Assembly (NCBI GenBank): GCA_014529385.2
Contig: CM043971.1
Coordinates: 61,641,209 to 61,705,208, forward strand
DNA: 64,000 nucleotides
Origin: Adiantum capillus-veneris
Taxonomy: Eukaryota; Streptophyta; Polypodiopsida; Polypodiales; Pteridaceae
Direction: 5' to 3'
Part shown: one piece after another, positions 10,911 to 21,989 of the stretch
Numbering within the stretch: the first letter of the stretch is position 1
Layout: every line of letters starts with the position of its first letter
Program-made: the position numbers and the translations under genes
Notes under the pieces: model-generated
Databases searched by the model: none
What the model saw: only the letters and a program-made list of their open reading frames with translations
Told to the model about the DNA's origin: nothing

Positions 10911-11141
10911 CTAATCAATTCCTCTCTTATATAAGAGTCCTACAATAACTGTAAATGGTTTACTCCTCAATGTCATTCTCTTCATGTGATCTTTGGTCAT
11001 TGTTTCAAGTAACACCCTTGCAGTCAAAAACTAAAGCATGTCATCATACCAATCCCTTGACTAGTCAGTCACCTGAACTAAAAGCAATTCTGCATCAGGT
11101 AATTGATCAGGTACTCTTGAGGAATCAACCTCACTTGTCTT

Positions 11142-12449
11142 CTATCTAGTGAGATAGTCAGCCAAGACATGAAGCCTCCCAAGAGTATGTATTACCATAT
11201 ATTCAAATTCGTGCAAAAGCAGTATCCATCTATCCAACCTTCCTGAAAGATGTGGTTTGTTCACCAAATAGATAAGAGCGTGCTGATCTACATAGAAGAT
11301 TACCATGTTGGCTAAAAGGTAATGTCTAAATTTTTGCAATGCATAGATCATTCCCAAGCATTCTCTCTTAGTCATTGTATAATTCTTTTTTGCAGGTGTC
11401 AGTACCCTGTTTGCATAGTATATTGGTCTAAACCAACCTCTTCTGGTTTCTTGCATCAATGTTGCACCCACTGCCACATGAGATGCGTCCACAAAAATAT
11501 GGAATGGTAATTTCCAATCAGGAACAATTAAAATTGGTGCTACACTCAACATCTTCTTCAAAATTCTTAATGGTCTACCTTGCTCTTCTCCCCATTCAAA
11601 TACTGCATCTTTCTTTGTAAGCTTTGTTAGTGGTGCACAGACATGTGCTAAATATCTCAAAAATCGGTTATGCCACTTCACTTGACCCAAAAATCTACTC
11701 AATTGATTAATTGTCCTTTGTTCTGGTGCATTATTGATTGCTTCCACCTTCCTTGGATCTATAGATACTCCTTCTTTAAAACTTACATGTCCCAAGAGGA
11801 CTCCTCTCTTAATGAAAATGCACACTTGGCTAGGTTCAATGACAGTCTGAATTCCTTGCATTTTTGAAAACACAACCTCAAGTGCTCAAGATGTTCCAAA
11901 AACACTAAAGTCATCCAAAAAAACCCTCATAAATGTTGTAAGGAATTCGGCAAACACACATTGTACCACCTTCTGAAATGTTGGTGGAGCATTCTTTAAA
12001 ACAAATGACATCACATTGCTAGCATAAACTCGCCACTCAGTGACAAAAGTTGTTTTCTCCCTGTATTCAAGTGCCATTGATATCTAGTTGTATCCACTAA
12101 AACCATCCATGAAACTATAAATCTCATGTCCAGCTACTGCATCCAATAGTGTATCACAGAAAGGTAATAGAAATGGATCAGTTACTATAGCAGTATTCAG
12201 TTTCCTATAATCTACACACACCCTGATCTTTGCATTCTTCTTGGGAACTACAACAATTGGTGACAACCAAGTAACCTCATCCAATGGGTAAATGAAACCC
12301 AGAGCCAACAGTTTATCAATCTCCTCTTTAACCTGTTTGGCATAGTTAGGATTCATCCTTTGTTGTACAACTGGAACTGCATCTGCTTTCAAGTTAATTT
12401 TGTGTTGACAAAAGCTACCATCTACTCCCTTCATATCCGTAATTTCCAT
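11142..12449 (-). pseudogene. Ty3-gypsy reverse transcriptase and RNase H, frameshifted
   Basis: Three adjoining frames give an almost complete domain pair. 12449-12084 holds LSPIVVVPKKNAKIRVCVDY and SFMDGFSGYN (RT catalytic Asp). 12077-11886 holds FLDDFSVFG, the catalytic Asp pair. 11873-11142 holds GHVSFKEGVSIDPRKVEAI, then RNase H with FHIFVDASHVAVGATLMQ, TKRECLGMIYALQKFRHYL, FYVDQHALIYLV and LADYLTR, that is the D-E-D-D set. A CAG-to-TAG-type stop separates the first two frames near 12081, and a frameshift with loss lies near 11880. Conservation is high, so inactivation is moderate in age. Confidence 0.88.
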
Positions 12450-13760
12450 GCAAAAACATCTTTGAATTCTAGCAACAGCTCCTTTAGTTTCTGCCTAAAC
12501 TCCTCATCTAGTTTAGTTGACACCTTCATTGTTTGTGGTTCCTCCCGAGTGTTCACGTTCATTTCCTGCAGTTCATCCTGAGTGACCCAAGCAGTTCTTT
12601 CCATCTGATGTTCAAAAGCTCTTTCTGTTTGCTTTACTGCTTCAATAGCTTCCAGTTCTTCCTTGTTTCCAATCTGCAAATTTTTCAATAACTCATTACC
12701 CAATTTGGTATTGACTGCTTACCCTAAGCAATCAGTGCTTTCTAAGTCAAAGACTTCAAGCCATCATCTTGATGTTGCAAAACATACTTAATTGCTATCT
12801 TTTGCACATCCACTTCAAAAATAGGTACCATTGATGAATTGGTTCTCAACAATTCTTCTTCTACATCCTCTCCAATTTCTTCTACCATGTTCAGTCCTTC
12901 TGCATGCAGTGCCCTGAAACCTGGTGGTATTACCTTTTTGGCATCCATTTTCATTCAGAATTTCTTCTTTGCTCTTTTGATCACAATGGAGTCTACTCCC
13001 CATAATTGATTTACTCTCGTTGCTCTTAACTATGGTCTTCCCAACATTATTGAATAAGAACGAACAGATTCCTGTAAAATTCAGCAAATTCCTTAAAATT
13101 CCCAAAGGTTGAACTCAAAATTCCTCAAAAATCCCAAAGGTTGGAGGATATTAACTCCTGACCCCCATCCAAGAGTACACTGGGAAAAACACCTTTCCAA
13201 TGGAAGCCCCAACTACTAGTACCTTGTAATCAACATCCAAAGGTTGAACTTCACAAGCTTCCCCACAAATAGTTTTCTCAGTATACATTCTTGTTTCCTG
13301 ATTTGCTACCTCCTTAGTAAGTCTCTTTAATAGTTGTTGTGAAAATGCAGGTACCAACCTCAACATTTTCTTCACTGTGATGGTTATCGGAGCTGACAAC
13401 AACGCTTCATAAAATTCATCACCACCAACTTGTTCTTGCAGTACAGTCAAAATTTCCTCTTCCTTGGTCCTCCAATGATTTTATAATAAAATTCCAATCC
13501 TTAGGTGGTACAACCCCTCTTTGAGAGTCTTGCACTTCCTTGAGTGCCCCTGTCCATACTACTTTTTGATCTTTCCAGTTCAAATTGGCGGGGTTGTCCA
13601 CTTCTTCCAAGGTGGATTTTCCAACCTTGGCCTTTGCCCTAGTGACCACCATGGCATCAGTACATCCACTGGGTTCTGGAATATCTTGAATTAGGATACA
13701 AGCCGTGCAGTCACAAATGTAATGCCTAGGTGTTTCCTGAGCAAGGTTTCCCTCCTGCAC
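12431..13760 (-). pseudogene. Ty3-gypsy protease region and pre-RT linker, decayed
   Basis: Frames at 13760-13419, 13450-13151, 12954-12742 and 12703-12431 are consecutive pieces of one polyprotein. Around 13140-13190 the sequence encodes VLLDGG in one frame and GSGVNIL in another, which together match the DGGS active-site motif of plant gypsy proteases, so a frameshift splits the active site. The part at 12703-12431 ends LLEFKDVFAWKLRI, the conserved FKDVFAW block just before RT. Stops between the pieces rule out function. Confidence 0.65.
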
Positions 13761-13949
13761 CTGCTAATCAGTTTTTTGTTTCTCTTTGGAAAACTCTGCC
13801 TTTTTCTCAATCCATGCTTCTTTAGTCAAATCTTCCAGAATCACTAAATTAGCCTGACCTGGAGGTCTTTGCTGTTGTTGTGGTGGAAGTGGCTGATTTT
13901 GTTTTGGAGGTCAGTTATTATTGTTATTATTGTTTTTTTTGTACCTAAT

Positions 13950-15420
13950 AATGGAGATTCCCCTATCATTTTGATGTCTACACCAGAGTTCACAATCAGG
14001 TCCTTGCATGTGTCCCATGACCCCACAATAATTGCATGGTGATTGTTGCTTATTATTTAGATTCCTATTTTGATATCCCCAATTATTGGGCTTCTGGAAC
14101 CTTCTTTGAGGTGCAGGTCCCTGATATCTCCTGTTAGCCCCCTAAGGAGCTATTACATTTGCAGCTGCCTCCCTCATTTTTTGAGTAATATACTCAGGTC
14201 TTCTTCCCCTAAAATCTGGATTATAGTAGCAGTTTTCATATTCATGACCAAATCTTTGACAAACCTGACAATATGGTTTTCCTGACATTCCAAACTAATT
14301 CATTCCAATTGTCTGTAATTTCTCTTGATAATTTTGTTGACTGTATCTGCAGTTACTGCTTCCTTTCCCTGCTTCTTCTCATTCTTTTGCTTACCCTTAT
14401 CTTTCTTCTGCTTCTTCTTTTCCTGCTTCTTCTTCTTCTTCTTCTTTTTCTTCTTCTTTTCTGACTAATCTTCCTCCTCAGTATCCGTTTCCTCTTCAGT
14501 ATCTTGATCTAAATCTTCATCTTTTGACTGTGACTCTGAGTTTAAATCCTTAATCTTTTTCTTCTTCTTCTCCTTTAGTTTTGCCTTACCTCCATATCTT
14601 CTTTCAGCTCTTGCAACTGCTTCCACCAAATCAGTAAAATCTTGTGCATTTGCTAATGAGGGTCTCTTTGCCACTGCACTTTTGAAATCCTTTTTGAGTC
14701 CCTTACAAAAATAGTCTCCCAATTTCTCCATAGAAGGTTGTTTTGCTCCTTCCAACCTACTATTCAAGTTTCTTCAACCAACAAATCTTTCTGCTTCAAT
14801 TTCCTCAACTTCTTCAAAATGTCTTCAGGTTTTTTATCCTCCCTGAACCTTAATAAAAATATCTACCTCAAATCGTTATAGTCAACAAAAGCTGCCATGC
14901 CATACTACAAGAACCAATCCATGGCCTTACCCTGCAGTGTTGCTGCAAATTATTCTTTCTTCACTACATCCAGATGTAATGCCTCATAACCACTTGCAGG
15001 CCACCTTGTTTGAAACTGACCAACGTGGCTGTCAGCATTTTGGGACTTTTTTCCGTTGAACTTTGCCGCACCCACATTGGGATTTGGTGCAGCCATTGGA
15101 GGTATTGGAAGTGTTTTGAGTACTCTTATCGGGAGTGGATTGAAAGGTAAAGTACCTGTTCTTGATGGTACAAACTACAATTGTCTTCTTACCCTTAAGA
15201 TTGTATGAGTTAGCAGTACATTAACCAATTGTCCCAAAAGTGGGTCTGTTGTGGGAGGAGTTCTCTGTTGGCCTCCTTGGTTTGCAGGTGGGGTCTCCTG
15301 TAGCCTGTGTTCGGGTTCTTGCAGTATAGTTCCTATCCCAACAATTTCTTCTCCTGCAACAAGCCCCTTTACAAGTTCTTCTTGGTCATCACTACCCAAC
15401 TACTCTTCCTGTCTTCCCAT
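13950..15420 (-). pseudogene. Ty3-gypsy Gag with two zinc knuckles, decayed
   Basis: 14767-14465 encodes a Gag segment (LEGAKQPSMEKLGDYF, LVEAVARAERRYGG) followed by a Lys-rich and Asp/Glu-rich tail. Downstream on the minus strand are CQVCQRFGHEYENC near 14270-14230 and CNYCGVMGHMQGPDC near 14045-14000, two CCHC-type zinc knuckles in different frames. Upstream, 15100-14770 gives Gag-core-like pieces (DWFLQYGMAAF, ILKKLRKLKQ). 15399-15175 is a Pro/Gln/Glu-rich N-terminal part. Several stops and shifts break the frame. Confidence 0.65.
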
Positions 15421-15810
15421 TGCAAAAACTCTCTCCTCAATCTAAACCTTGTGCCATATGAGTGTTGTGGTAAATTGGACCATTGTCCTGACCCACTCAC
15501 ACATTGTTTCTTTTTTTTTGTCTTAAATATTGTACCAACACCTATCTTTCATACAGACTATAACATGAAGGTAAATTGCATGCCCCAAAAGGTAAAAATG
15601 AAGTAGCTACCTTATCAACAATTGCAATTTTGATTTCCCCTAGCAGATTCGAGAAGAACTCCTCCAAGAATTTGGCTGCATATTCCTCAGACTCTTCCTA
15701 CGGGGTTACCCAATTGGAGAATTCCCTCAGGTGGTCTATGTCCACTTGCGTATCAATTCCTTGCTTTATTCTTGACTACCATATGGCTTAGGCTGAATTC
15801 GAACTGATTG

Positions 15811-16171
15811 CAGGATTGCCAAAGTGTTAGGGGCTAACCACCCTAACAGTATTTCAATACAGGTACACAATAATATTGCATACTACATTAATCTACTGCA
15901 TACAATAATATAGAATAACATCATGGAAACAAAGAGAAGGTATTGTATTACTGCATAATCATCATCCACACAACCACTTACAAAAGCAGTACCGAGAACA
16001 GTATGATTGCCAAAGAGAAAAGACTAACTGCCGAACTGCAAGACATCGTCAAGAACTAAAATGCTTGCCTAAAACTAGCCCACTTAAAACATCCACCATT
16101 GGTGTAAAAACACCCTTGAGGTTCAAAGGTTCCATCCTTAGTTACAAACAAAAGTAAATAGACTGACACAC
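15811..16171 (-). promoter_or_regulatory. Possible primer-binding site and 5' LTR edge of the gypsy element
   Basis: Read on the minus strand, a possible LTR end CCTAACA (edge at 15825) is followed after three bases by TGGCAATCCTG, a TGG-starting sequence of the kind that pairs with a tRNA 3' end. This is where a minus-strand element with Gag starting near 15420 should have its PBS. The far end of the LTR was not found, and the LINE remnant begins near 16170. No coding sequence is recognised here. Confidence 0.35.
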
Positions 16172-17544
16172 ATGTATGAGGGCAGTAACAACCCTGTTGT
16201 TCATGTTGAGTCCCTGTGTGCCAAGTTTGTGGTCTCAATCACAAATCAAGACCAGTCTTGGGCTATCATGACTAAGAATATGATTGATAAGAGAAAACTT
16301 TGCTCAGAAGGTGGCCAGTGGAAATGGATCGAGGTACATGGCAAACTTTTAGCCCCAAGATGGGCTAGCCTAAGACTGAGTGGAATCATAGGAGAGTTGG
16401 TGCAAAAGTGCAATAGAGCTACATGGGGACTTGAATGGGGTGAATTAACTAGATACTTCCAGAACTCCAACTCTCACTGGTCACTCTGGCTGTCTAAAGC
16501 CACTGGGGTTTTACTGAACCCTTATTGGAGAGAAATTGCAAGAAGGATGAACAATAAAGGACTTCAACGATTGAGCCACTTATGGGATAGAAATAGAAAG
16601 TGTTGGAAATCCTTAGACCAGGTGGCTGCCCTGTTTCAACTCAATGACATTGAGAAGTTACTTATCAACACGGTAAATGAAGGCATGGACAATGTTTTGA
16701 ATTCGACCTGTGAATCTACTTTTGAGTGGAGGCTTGGAAATGGCCTATGAGTAGCCGGCCCCATACCAAGGGCATTTAGCAGGTGATAATCCATGAGATT
16801 TATTAGTTCACCCCTTTAAACAAGCAGTGGAAGATGCAATGGTCGGAGGCTCGTTGGGTAGGGGTCACAAAGAACATTTGGAATCCACAATGGCCTCAGT
16901 TTATGAAGATATTTCTATGGAAGGTTCTTTAGGGGGCTTTATGACGGGCGTCAAGATTCAATCGAGTGGTATTGTTCAGGGTGCAGGGCGGCTAGTGAAG
17001 ACTTCGCTCACCTTTTCATGGAATGATCGATTATTAGAGTCCTTGCAGGAAAGTTGTTCAAATGGATACAAAGGTCGTGGAAGATTGGGTTCTTCAAGAG
17101 AGATTTGTGCCTTGGCGGCAAATAGTTTCGAAGCTTTGTGCTTATAGTTTGTACTCAAATTGTCAAATACTACATTTTCAGTAATATTTAGAAGGTCAAG
17201 AACTGCCGAGTCTTTGATACCGACCTCTCGGTGGCTAGCTTCTTTAGAGATTGTACAAGAAAGCAAGGCAACAATATATGTAGTAAGTAAAAGGCATAAC
17301 TCGGATGATTGGCTTAGGGCGACCCTCACCATCCGATCGAGCCCTTCATTGTAAAGGATGTTCGCAATAGTAGGTACTTGTAATGAAGCTTGGATGTAAC
17401 CCTCTGTCCCTCAAGCCTGCGCATGAGCTTGGATGTAACCCTCTGTCCCTCAAGCCTGGGCATGAGGTTGAGGCTGATTTGTAATCTAATGGTGACTTTA
17501 TAATACAATCACTCGCAATTGTGAGTTTTGCCAAAAAAAAAAAA
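16172..17544 (+). pseudogene. LINE ORF2 3' end with zf-RVT-like domain and poly(A)
   Basis: The 192-codon frame at 16172-16750 has the Trp-rich character of the post-RT part of a plant non-LTR ORF2 (SHWSLWLSKATG, NPYWREIARRMNN). After a stop, frames between 16830 and 17080 give NIWNPQWPQFMKIFLWKVLL and then EDFAHLFMEC, the pattern of the zf-RVT domain (W...P..K.FLW..L...., then E...HLF..C). A 3' tail of about 400 bp ends in an A12 tract at 17533-17544 after GTGAGTTTTGCC. The RT and endonuclease parts are absent, as expected of a 5'-truncated LINE. Frameshifts make it non-functional. Confidence 0.7.
17386..17461. repeat. Two tandem copies of a ~38-bp unit in the LINE tail
   Basis: GCTTGGATGTAACCCTCTGT and the following CCCTCAAGCCTG(C/G)GCATGAG occur twice in a row, with one difference. 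Confidence 0.9.
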
Positions 17545-17785
17545 GGTGTGTAGACTCTAAAGCCTTAAAATCTCACGTACTTATCAAAGTGGTGGAAGTT
17601 CCCCACATGGTTGCTTTTTGATGGGCATTTGACCTACTTTGGGATATTTTTCTCATGTTTTATGAGTGAAAATGTGAGCTACACTAACATGTCAATTTTT
17701 TTCATAAATAGTGGAAATTTGAAGGGCGATGACGTCAGTCAAAATCCAACCCCGCCCCTTGGGGCCCTTACATGATAGAAAGGGA

Positions 17786-17842
17786 TTTTCTATTAATCCA
17801 TAAAATAGAGAATCCCTTTCTATTTTATGAATTAATAGAAAA
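17786..17842. repeat. 24-bp inverted repeat (hairpin)
   Basis: TTTTCTATTAATCCATAAAA followed by TAGA pairs with TCTATTTTATGAATTAATAG followed by AAAA, with one mismatch and a spacer of about nine bases. No T run or gene end is adjacent, so no function is assigned. Confidence 0.85.
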
Positions 17843-18543
17843 GGCAAAGGGATTTTCACATGATACCCTTCCTTTAGCACCTATGAAAGCGAACTAGTCT
17901 TGCTTGGTGGGCATTGCTATCGAACATAACAACACATACACAGATTGACATCAAGCATCTAATCAATGAAGTAAACAAGTACAAAGTGCATTGACAAATT
18001 TTAAGAAAAGAATTGCATGTGTATTTATTAAACATAGATGATGATTGATCACCTCTATACTTGTCTCTAAAATGGTCCAATTTCACGGCTTTCTCTACTA
18101 CTGTTTGAGTAGTGAGACTAAGTCAGTGCTATTTTTTGTACACGTTCTATAGATATTGGAGCACAATTGGTTACTTGGTTGGTTGTGATTGCTGTCGCCT
18201 CGGCTTTTGTTGTGGAACACGAGCAAATGAGTAGAACCAATTCATAGGAAACAACAATGGCTTAGATTGGGACTTGATGACCATTGGGAAGAAGCAAGTT
18301 GTGTCTCATAGGGCTCATTATATGACAAAGGGATATTAAAGGGGATAATTAAGTCGAGCAAAGGGTTGCAATTTAATCATTATGCTTGAACCCTACTCCT
18401 TAACCCACTTTGGTAGTTTATTTAAAGATTGCCATTGAGCCTAGTAATATCACCAGCCATTTAGTCTCTAGATCAGGGACCCATCTTTGAGGCACCCATC
18501 TTACTCTGAATCAAGTGTAGTCAATTTTCTATTATTTCTTGTA

Positions 18544-18549
<6 letters not shown>

Positions 18550-18578
<29 letters not shown>
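18550..18578. repeat. (GA)n microsatellite
   Basis: About 14 uninterrupted GA units. Confidence 0.95.
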
Positions 18579-18580
<2 letters not shown>

Positions 18581-19534
18581 ACGTGTTTTCATAGTTGGAG
18601 TGTCTTGACTACTGATCACAGAACCTGGTGCAAAACATATATGAGGAGGAAAACATTGGGATAAAGAATTGTCTTCGTGCTATAAAACGGTTATGCAGAG
18701 GAGAACGTTGTCCTATACTATATAAGATGCATTGCCAAATAAGGACATATGTAGATTGACATCAACCACCTAGGAATAAAGTAAACATGTACAAAGTGCA
18801 TCGAGTATTGCAGTACATATGTTGAATTGTCCAACTATGAGAAAAGAAGTACGTGTGGTGTATTTGATATATAGAGATGTGATGATTGAGGATGTACTAA
18901 TGAGGAAAACATGTAGCTGAAATAAACTTAAGGAAGCATTGATAAACTCAAAAAGAATAGAAAGCATCAACAGACTATAAAAATTAAACTACATTATTGA
19001 CCTCAAAATCGTGTACAGGTGTCATCCAATTGTGCAAGCCGGAGAACAATGTTTGAGTCAAGCTACATAAAAGCAATGTGAATAGTTAAACATTTCATGT
19101 TGCAATGAAGCATCACAAAGTGAAAATGCTAAATATATAGCGCACGTCATGCAAAAGTGCCATACAAAAGTATGGTGGAGAGTTGGCAATGTGGTCTCTA
19201 AAAAAAACAGAAGCCGTGCCTTGCCCCGTAGCATTTATGTGTTGCACCAAGCAAACGCATATGGATGCAAATAACGGACCTTGCAATGTTGTTGAGCTGG
19301 AGTCGTGCTTGTGCAATCTAAACATCCATTGTTGTGAATATATGTCCTCTCTGAAAGACACAAAACACGCGTTAAGACAAATACAAAAGATGCAAGATAT
19401 AGATTAAAGAGAAGCACATCTAGCTTTATGTTCTACATCATAGATGTATTGGAGTCCTACGTAGTGCGAGAAGTGCCCTTGCTTCACATCCTAAAAACAA
19501 CGAGTTAGAGCTTCATGGCTAGTCTTTGTTGGGA

Positions 19535-19830
19535 AAATCTCGCAATCAATGCATTTCAAGAGACGACAATTTGGATAAACATGTCAACCAAGGCAGTTCC
19601 ACATGCCTTCAAGACGAAAGCGTAGGTGATTGCATCTGGAGATATGTCCTTGCTTTGTATCTGCCAAGGACAACTCCTTGGCTCAATCTTTTGGCCGTAT
19701 TTCAAAACACATAGGCTCACACATCCCTTCTCTAGCCCTAGGGGCGGTACATACCACAAGTTCCGATCGATGTCGTACACTAAAGTAGGTGTTGGATGCA
19801 AATCTTGTCAAATGATTTTGTGAAGATGAG
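19535..19830 (-). pseudogene. PPR gene fragment (PLS type)
   Basis: The minus frame reads KDISPDAITYAFVLKACG followed at once by TALVDMF and IVVS, a stop, then NALIARFSQQ. These are PPR motif pieces normally separated by a full motif (DAITY..ILKACG...ALVDMYAKCG...VVSWNALI.G), so an internal deletion has brought them together. The stop replaces the Trp of SWNAL (TGG to TGA). PPR proteins bind organellar RNA; this fragment cannot. The region between 19830 and 20060 shows no recognised domain. Confidence 0.7.
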
Positions 19831-20066
19831 CACTCCTTTTCCCAGGATCTCGTAGTATGTAGATGCGGGTGTTCTTGACACCTCCATTGAGCACGCTTCC
19901 ACCTAAGAAGCTCATCAACGGCAAGGAGGATGACGCCAATAGCTTTGCCCATGGCCACTATACCAGTAATAAAGCATCCTCTCTTGCCTCTTTTATCAAT
20001 TGATCATCGCCTGCATAGTTAAGTAATGCCCTAATTACTTGCTAATTAATGTCCTAGTTACTGCAC

Positions 20067-20581
20067 CCAGTTGATAAGGAAATCGTGGACCTTTGCGTGG
20101 ACCATATCCAAAAGCTAGCTGACAATTGCATTGAGCTGCAGGGATTCTTGGTCTTCCACGTAGTCGGTGACGGCACAGACCTTGGCCTTGCCTCCCTACT
20201 CCTTGAGCGCTTGTCAGTGGACTACGGCAAAAAATCCAAACTTGGCTTTATTGTCTACCCCTCTTTGCAGGTGTGCAATGCCGTGGTGGAGCCCTACAAC
20301 AACGACTTGTCCATCCACACCCTGTTGGAGAGCACTGATGTGGCACAATGGAGTCGTGCAGGGACTTGGCCAAGGTGCAGTGTATTATGTGCATGATTCC
20401 AACTCTACTAGCATCGCTCCTGGATGGACAACAATTTTGATCTCATACACTCCAAGCGCGCCTTCATGCACTCATACATGGGTGAGAGCATGCAGGAGGG
20501 TGAGTTCTCGGAAGCCCGTTAAGATCTGGCCGCCCTCGAGAAGGACTTCAAAGAGACTCCACTGAAGGAGAGGAGTACTAA
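20067..20581 (+). pseudogene. Alpha-tubulin copy with a large internal deletion
   Basis: 20070-20345 encodes a clear alpha-tubulin stretch: [34 protein letters not shown] (the glycine-rich GTP-binding loop, altered from GGGTGSG), [18 protein letters not shown] and [11 protein letters not shown]. After TDVA the sequence jumps to DLAKVQ...CMI and then [28 protein letters not shown], stop, DLAALEKDF, and ends EGEEY-stop, the tubulin C-terminus with its final Tyr. About 200 residues between helices H5 and H11 are missing. An in-frame TAA follows SEAR, and frameshifts lie near 20400. The 5' edge is abrupt at KEIVD. No poly(A) follows. Confidence 0.9.
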
Positions 20582-20686
20582 CTAGATCATGCTCCTAGCC
20601 ACATAAACATATTCAAAAAGCAGGCCTGTTTGAGCGAGGTCGCAGTGCTTTTTTCGAGCAAGGCATGTTCAAGCGAGATGGCTTCA

Positions 20687-21440
20687 TTATTTGTTGAGAA
20701 ACTCGTGATGAAAATCATTCTTGATAGTCTCATTAATGAACTGCTTCACCACCTTCGGCCCACGTGCCTAATTCTTGGAAACGACATCACCATCCCACCT
20801 CCTCTTCATTGAGAAATTTGGATTCAAGAAGGGGTTTTCTCTAACAAGCTCGGCTTCTTTTGATTTCAATTTTTCCTCGTGCTTCTGTCTTTCCTTCTCA
20901 ATTTTTCTTTTGCATTTTCATTGTTTATCCGTTCTAACTCAGCCCGTAAAGCTTCATCATCGTCGTCATCGTCACTTTCATCAGAATCACTTTTCATATC
21001 CACATCTGAATCATCAGCATCAATGCTATCAATGGACCGCTTCTCCTCTGTATTTCTCCTTGGCCCTCCATTTTCCAAGTATGACATGCTTTCCGCATTC
21101 CTTCTTCTCCTTTCGCGATCATCACTCTAGCCTCTATGTTTCCTTTCCCGGTCCTCTAACTTGTCCTTCAGATTTCTCTTAGGCAGCTCATCATTGTCGT
21201 CATTTTCATTAGAATCACTCTTCAGATCCACATTTGAATCATCAACATCAATGTTTTCAATGAACCGCTTCTCCTCTGTATTTCTTCTTGGCCCTCCATT
21301 TTCCAAGTACTGCATGCTTTCCGCTATCCTTCTTCTCCTTTTGCGATCATCACTGTAGCCTATGTGTTTCCTTTCCTGGTCCTCTAACTCGTCCTTCAGA
21401 TTTCTCTTACGCAGCTCACGTGTGCGTCCGAGCCTTGGGT
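20687..21440 (-). pseudogene. CWC15: CWC15 spliceosome-protein copy with internal tandem duplication
   Basis: CWC15 is a component of the Prp19-associated spliceosome. The minus strand encodes ELRKRNLKDELEDQERKH, an acidic block with DVDDSNVDLKSDS, then a second, partly diverged copy of the same segment (KRNLKDKLEDRERKH ... DADDSDVDMKSDSDESDDDD), then EALRAELERIN, AELVRENPFLN, MKRRWDGDVVSKN, a TAG, ARGPKVVKQFINETIKNDFH and HEFLNK-TAA at 20689-20687. The final block matches the CWC15 C-terminus (RRWDDDVVFKNQARG ... NDFHRKFL), with Gln replaced by TAG. In the second copy Tyr of GYSDD is TAG. The N-terminal ~60 residues are missing. The 3' end lies 105 bp from the tubulin copy, tail to tail. Confidence 0.88.
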
Positions 21441-21597
21441 TTGAGAAGCGAGGCATCGGGAGGAGAATTAGTGAGAAGAGTTGAATATACGTGTGCCACC
21501 CTGTTCCTGTTCGCCTTTGGTTGACATCCATGTTGAGCGTGCCGTCGTTCTCATCCCTCTTCCTCTCGCGATTCAAACGAAAGGTCTCGATGAAACA

Positions 21598-21599
<2 letters not shown>

Positions 21600-21676
<77 letters not shown>
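21600..21676. repeat. (CT)n microsatellite, about 38 units
   Basis: Uninterrupted TC/CT tract. Long SLSL or RERE open frames across it are an artefact of the repeat. Confidence 0.99.
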
Positions 21677-21679
<3 letters not shown>

Positions 21680-21989
21680 GCTGGAGGATAAGCGTGATGG
21701 TGCAACATCGTCATGATTACTTCGTTAGTGTAGCAGCCTCTTTTGAAGATCTGCTTCCCCGTTGCTCCACGTGGTAGCCTACGTCGCACCCAGCTTATTT
21801 TATCGATCACGTGCATTATATTTATATAACGAATCTGGAGAGAATGTCATCTGCAACAACTTGGAACGACGTCTCTTGGAATGCACAGGTTGCGGGATAC
21901 GCAAAGGCCAATCGCTCAACCATATTATACTAGATCCAACCAAGTTACTAAAGGCACGAATGCTACCTGTTCCAAAAAGGGCCAAAGTT

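Larger units (their letters stand above)
17545..19530. other. Non-coding stretch with a hairpin and a diverged repeat pair
   Basis: No protein-coding motif is recognised. It contains the inverted repeat at 17786-17842, a (GA)n tract at 18550-18578, and a diverged direct repeat: about 17905-18075 and 18735-18905 share GACATCAA..., AAGTAAACA.GTACAAAGTGCAT, GAGAAAAGAA.TACGTGT-like and GATGATTGA segments in the same order. Confidence 0.55.

Noticed and set aside
14273-14464. Leu-rich 'membrane protein' frame on the + strand
   Set aside because: It is the antisense of the Lys/Glu-rich part of gypsy Gag.
21481-21777. Open frames rich in SLSLSL or RERERE across CT/GA tracts (also 26098-26473, 60574-60819, 61737-62005)
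   Set aside because: They arise because dinucleotide repeats lack stop codons in all frames; no flanking coding sequence supports them.
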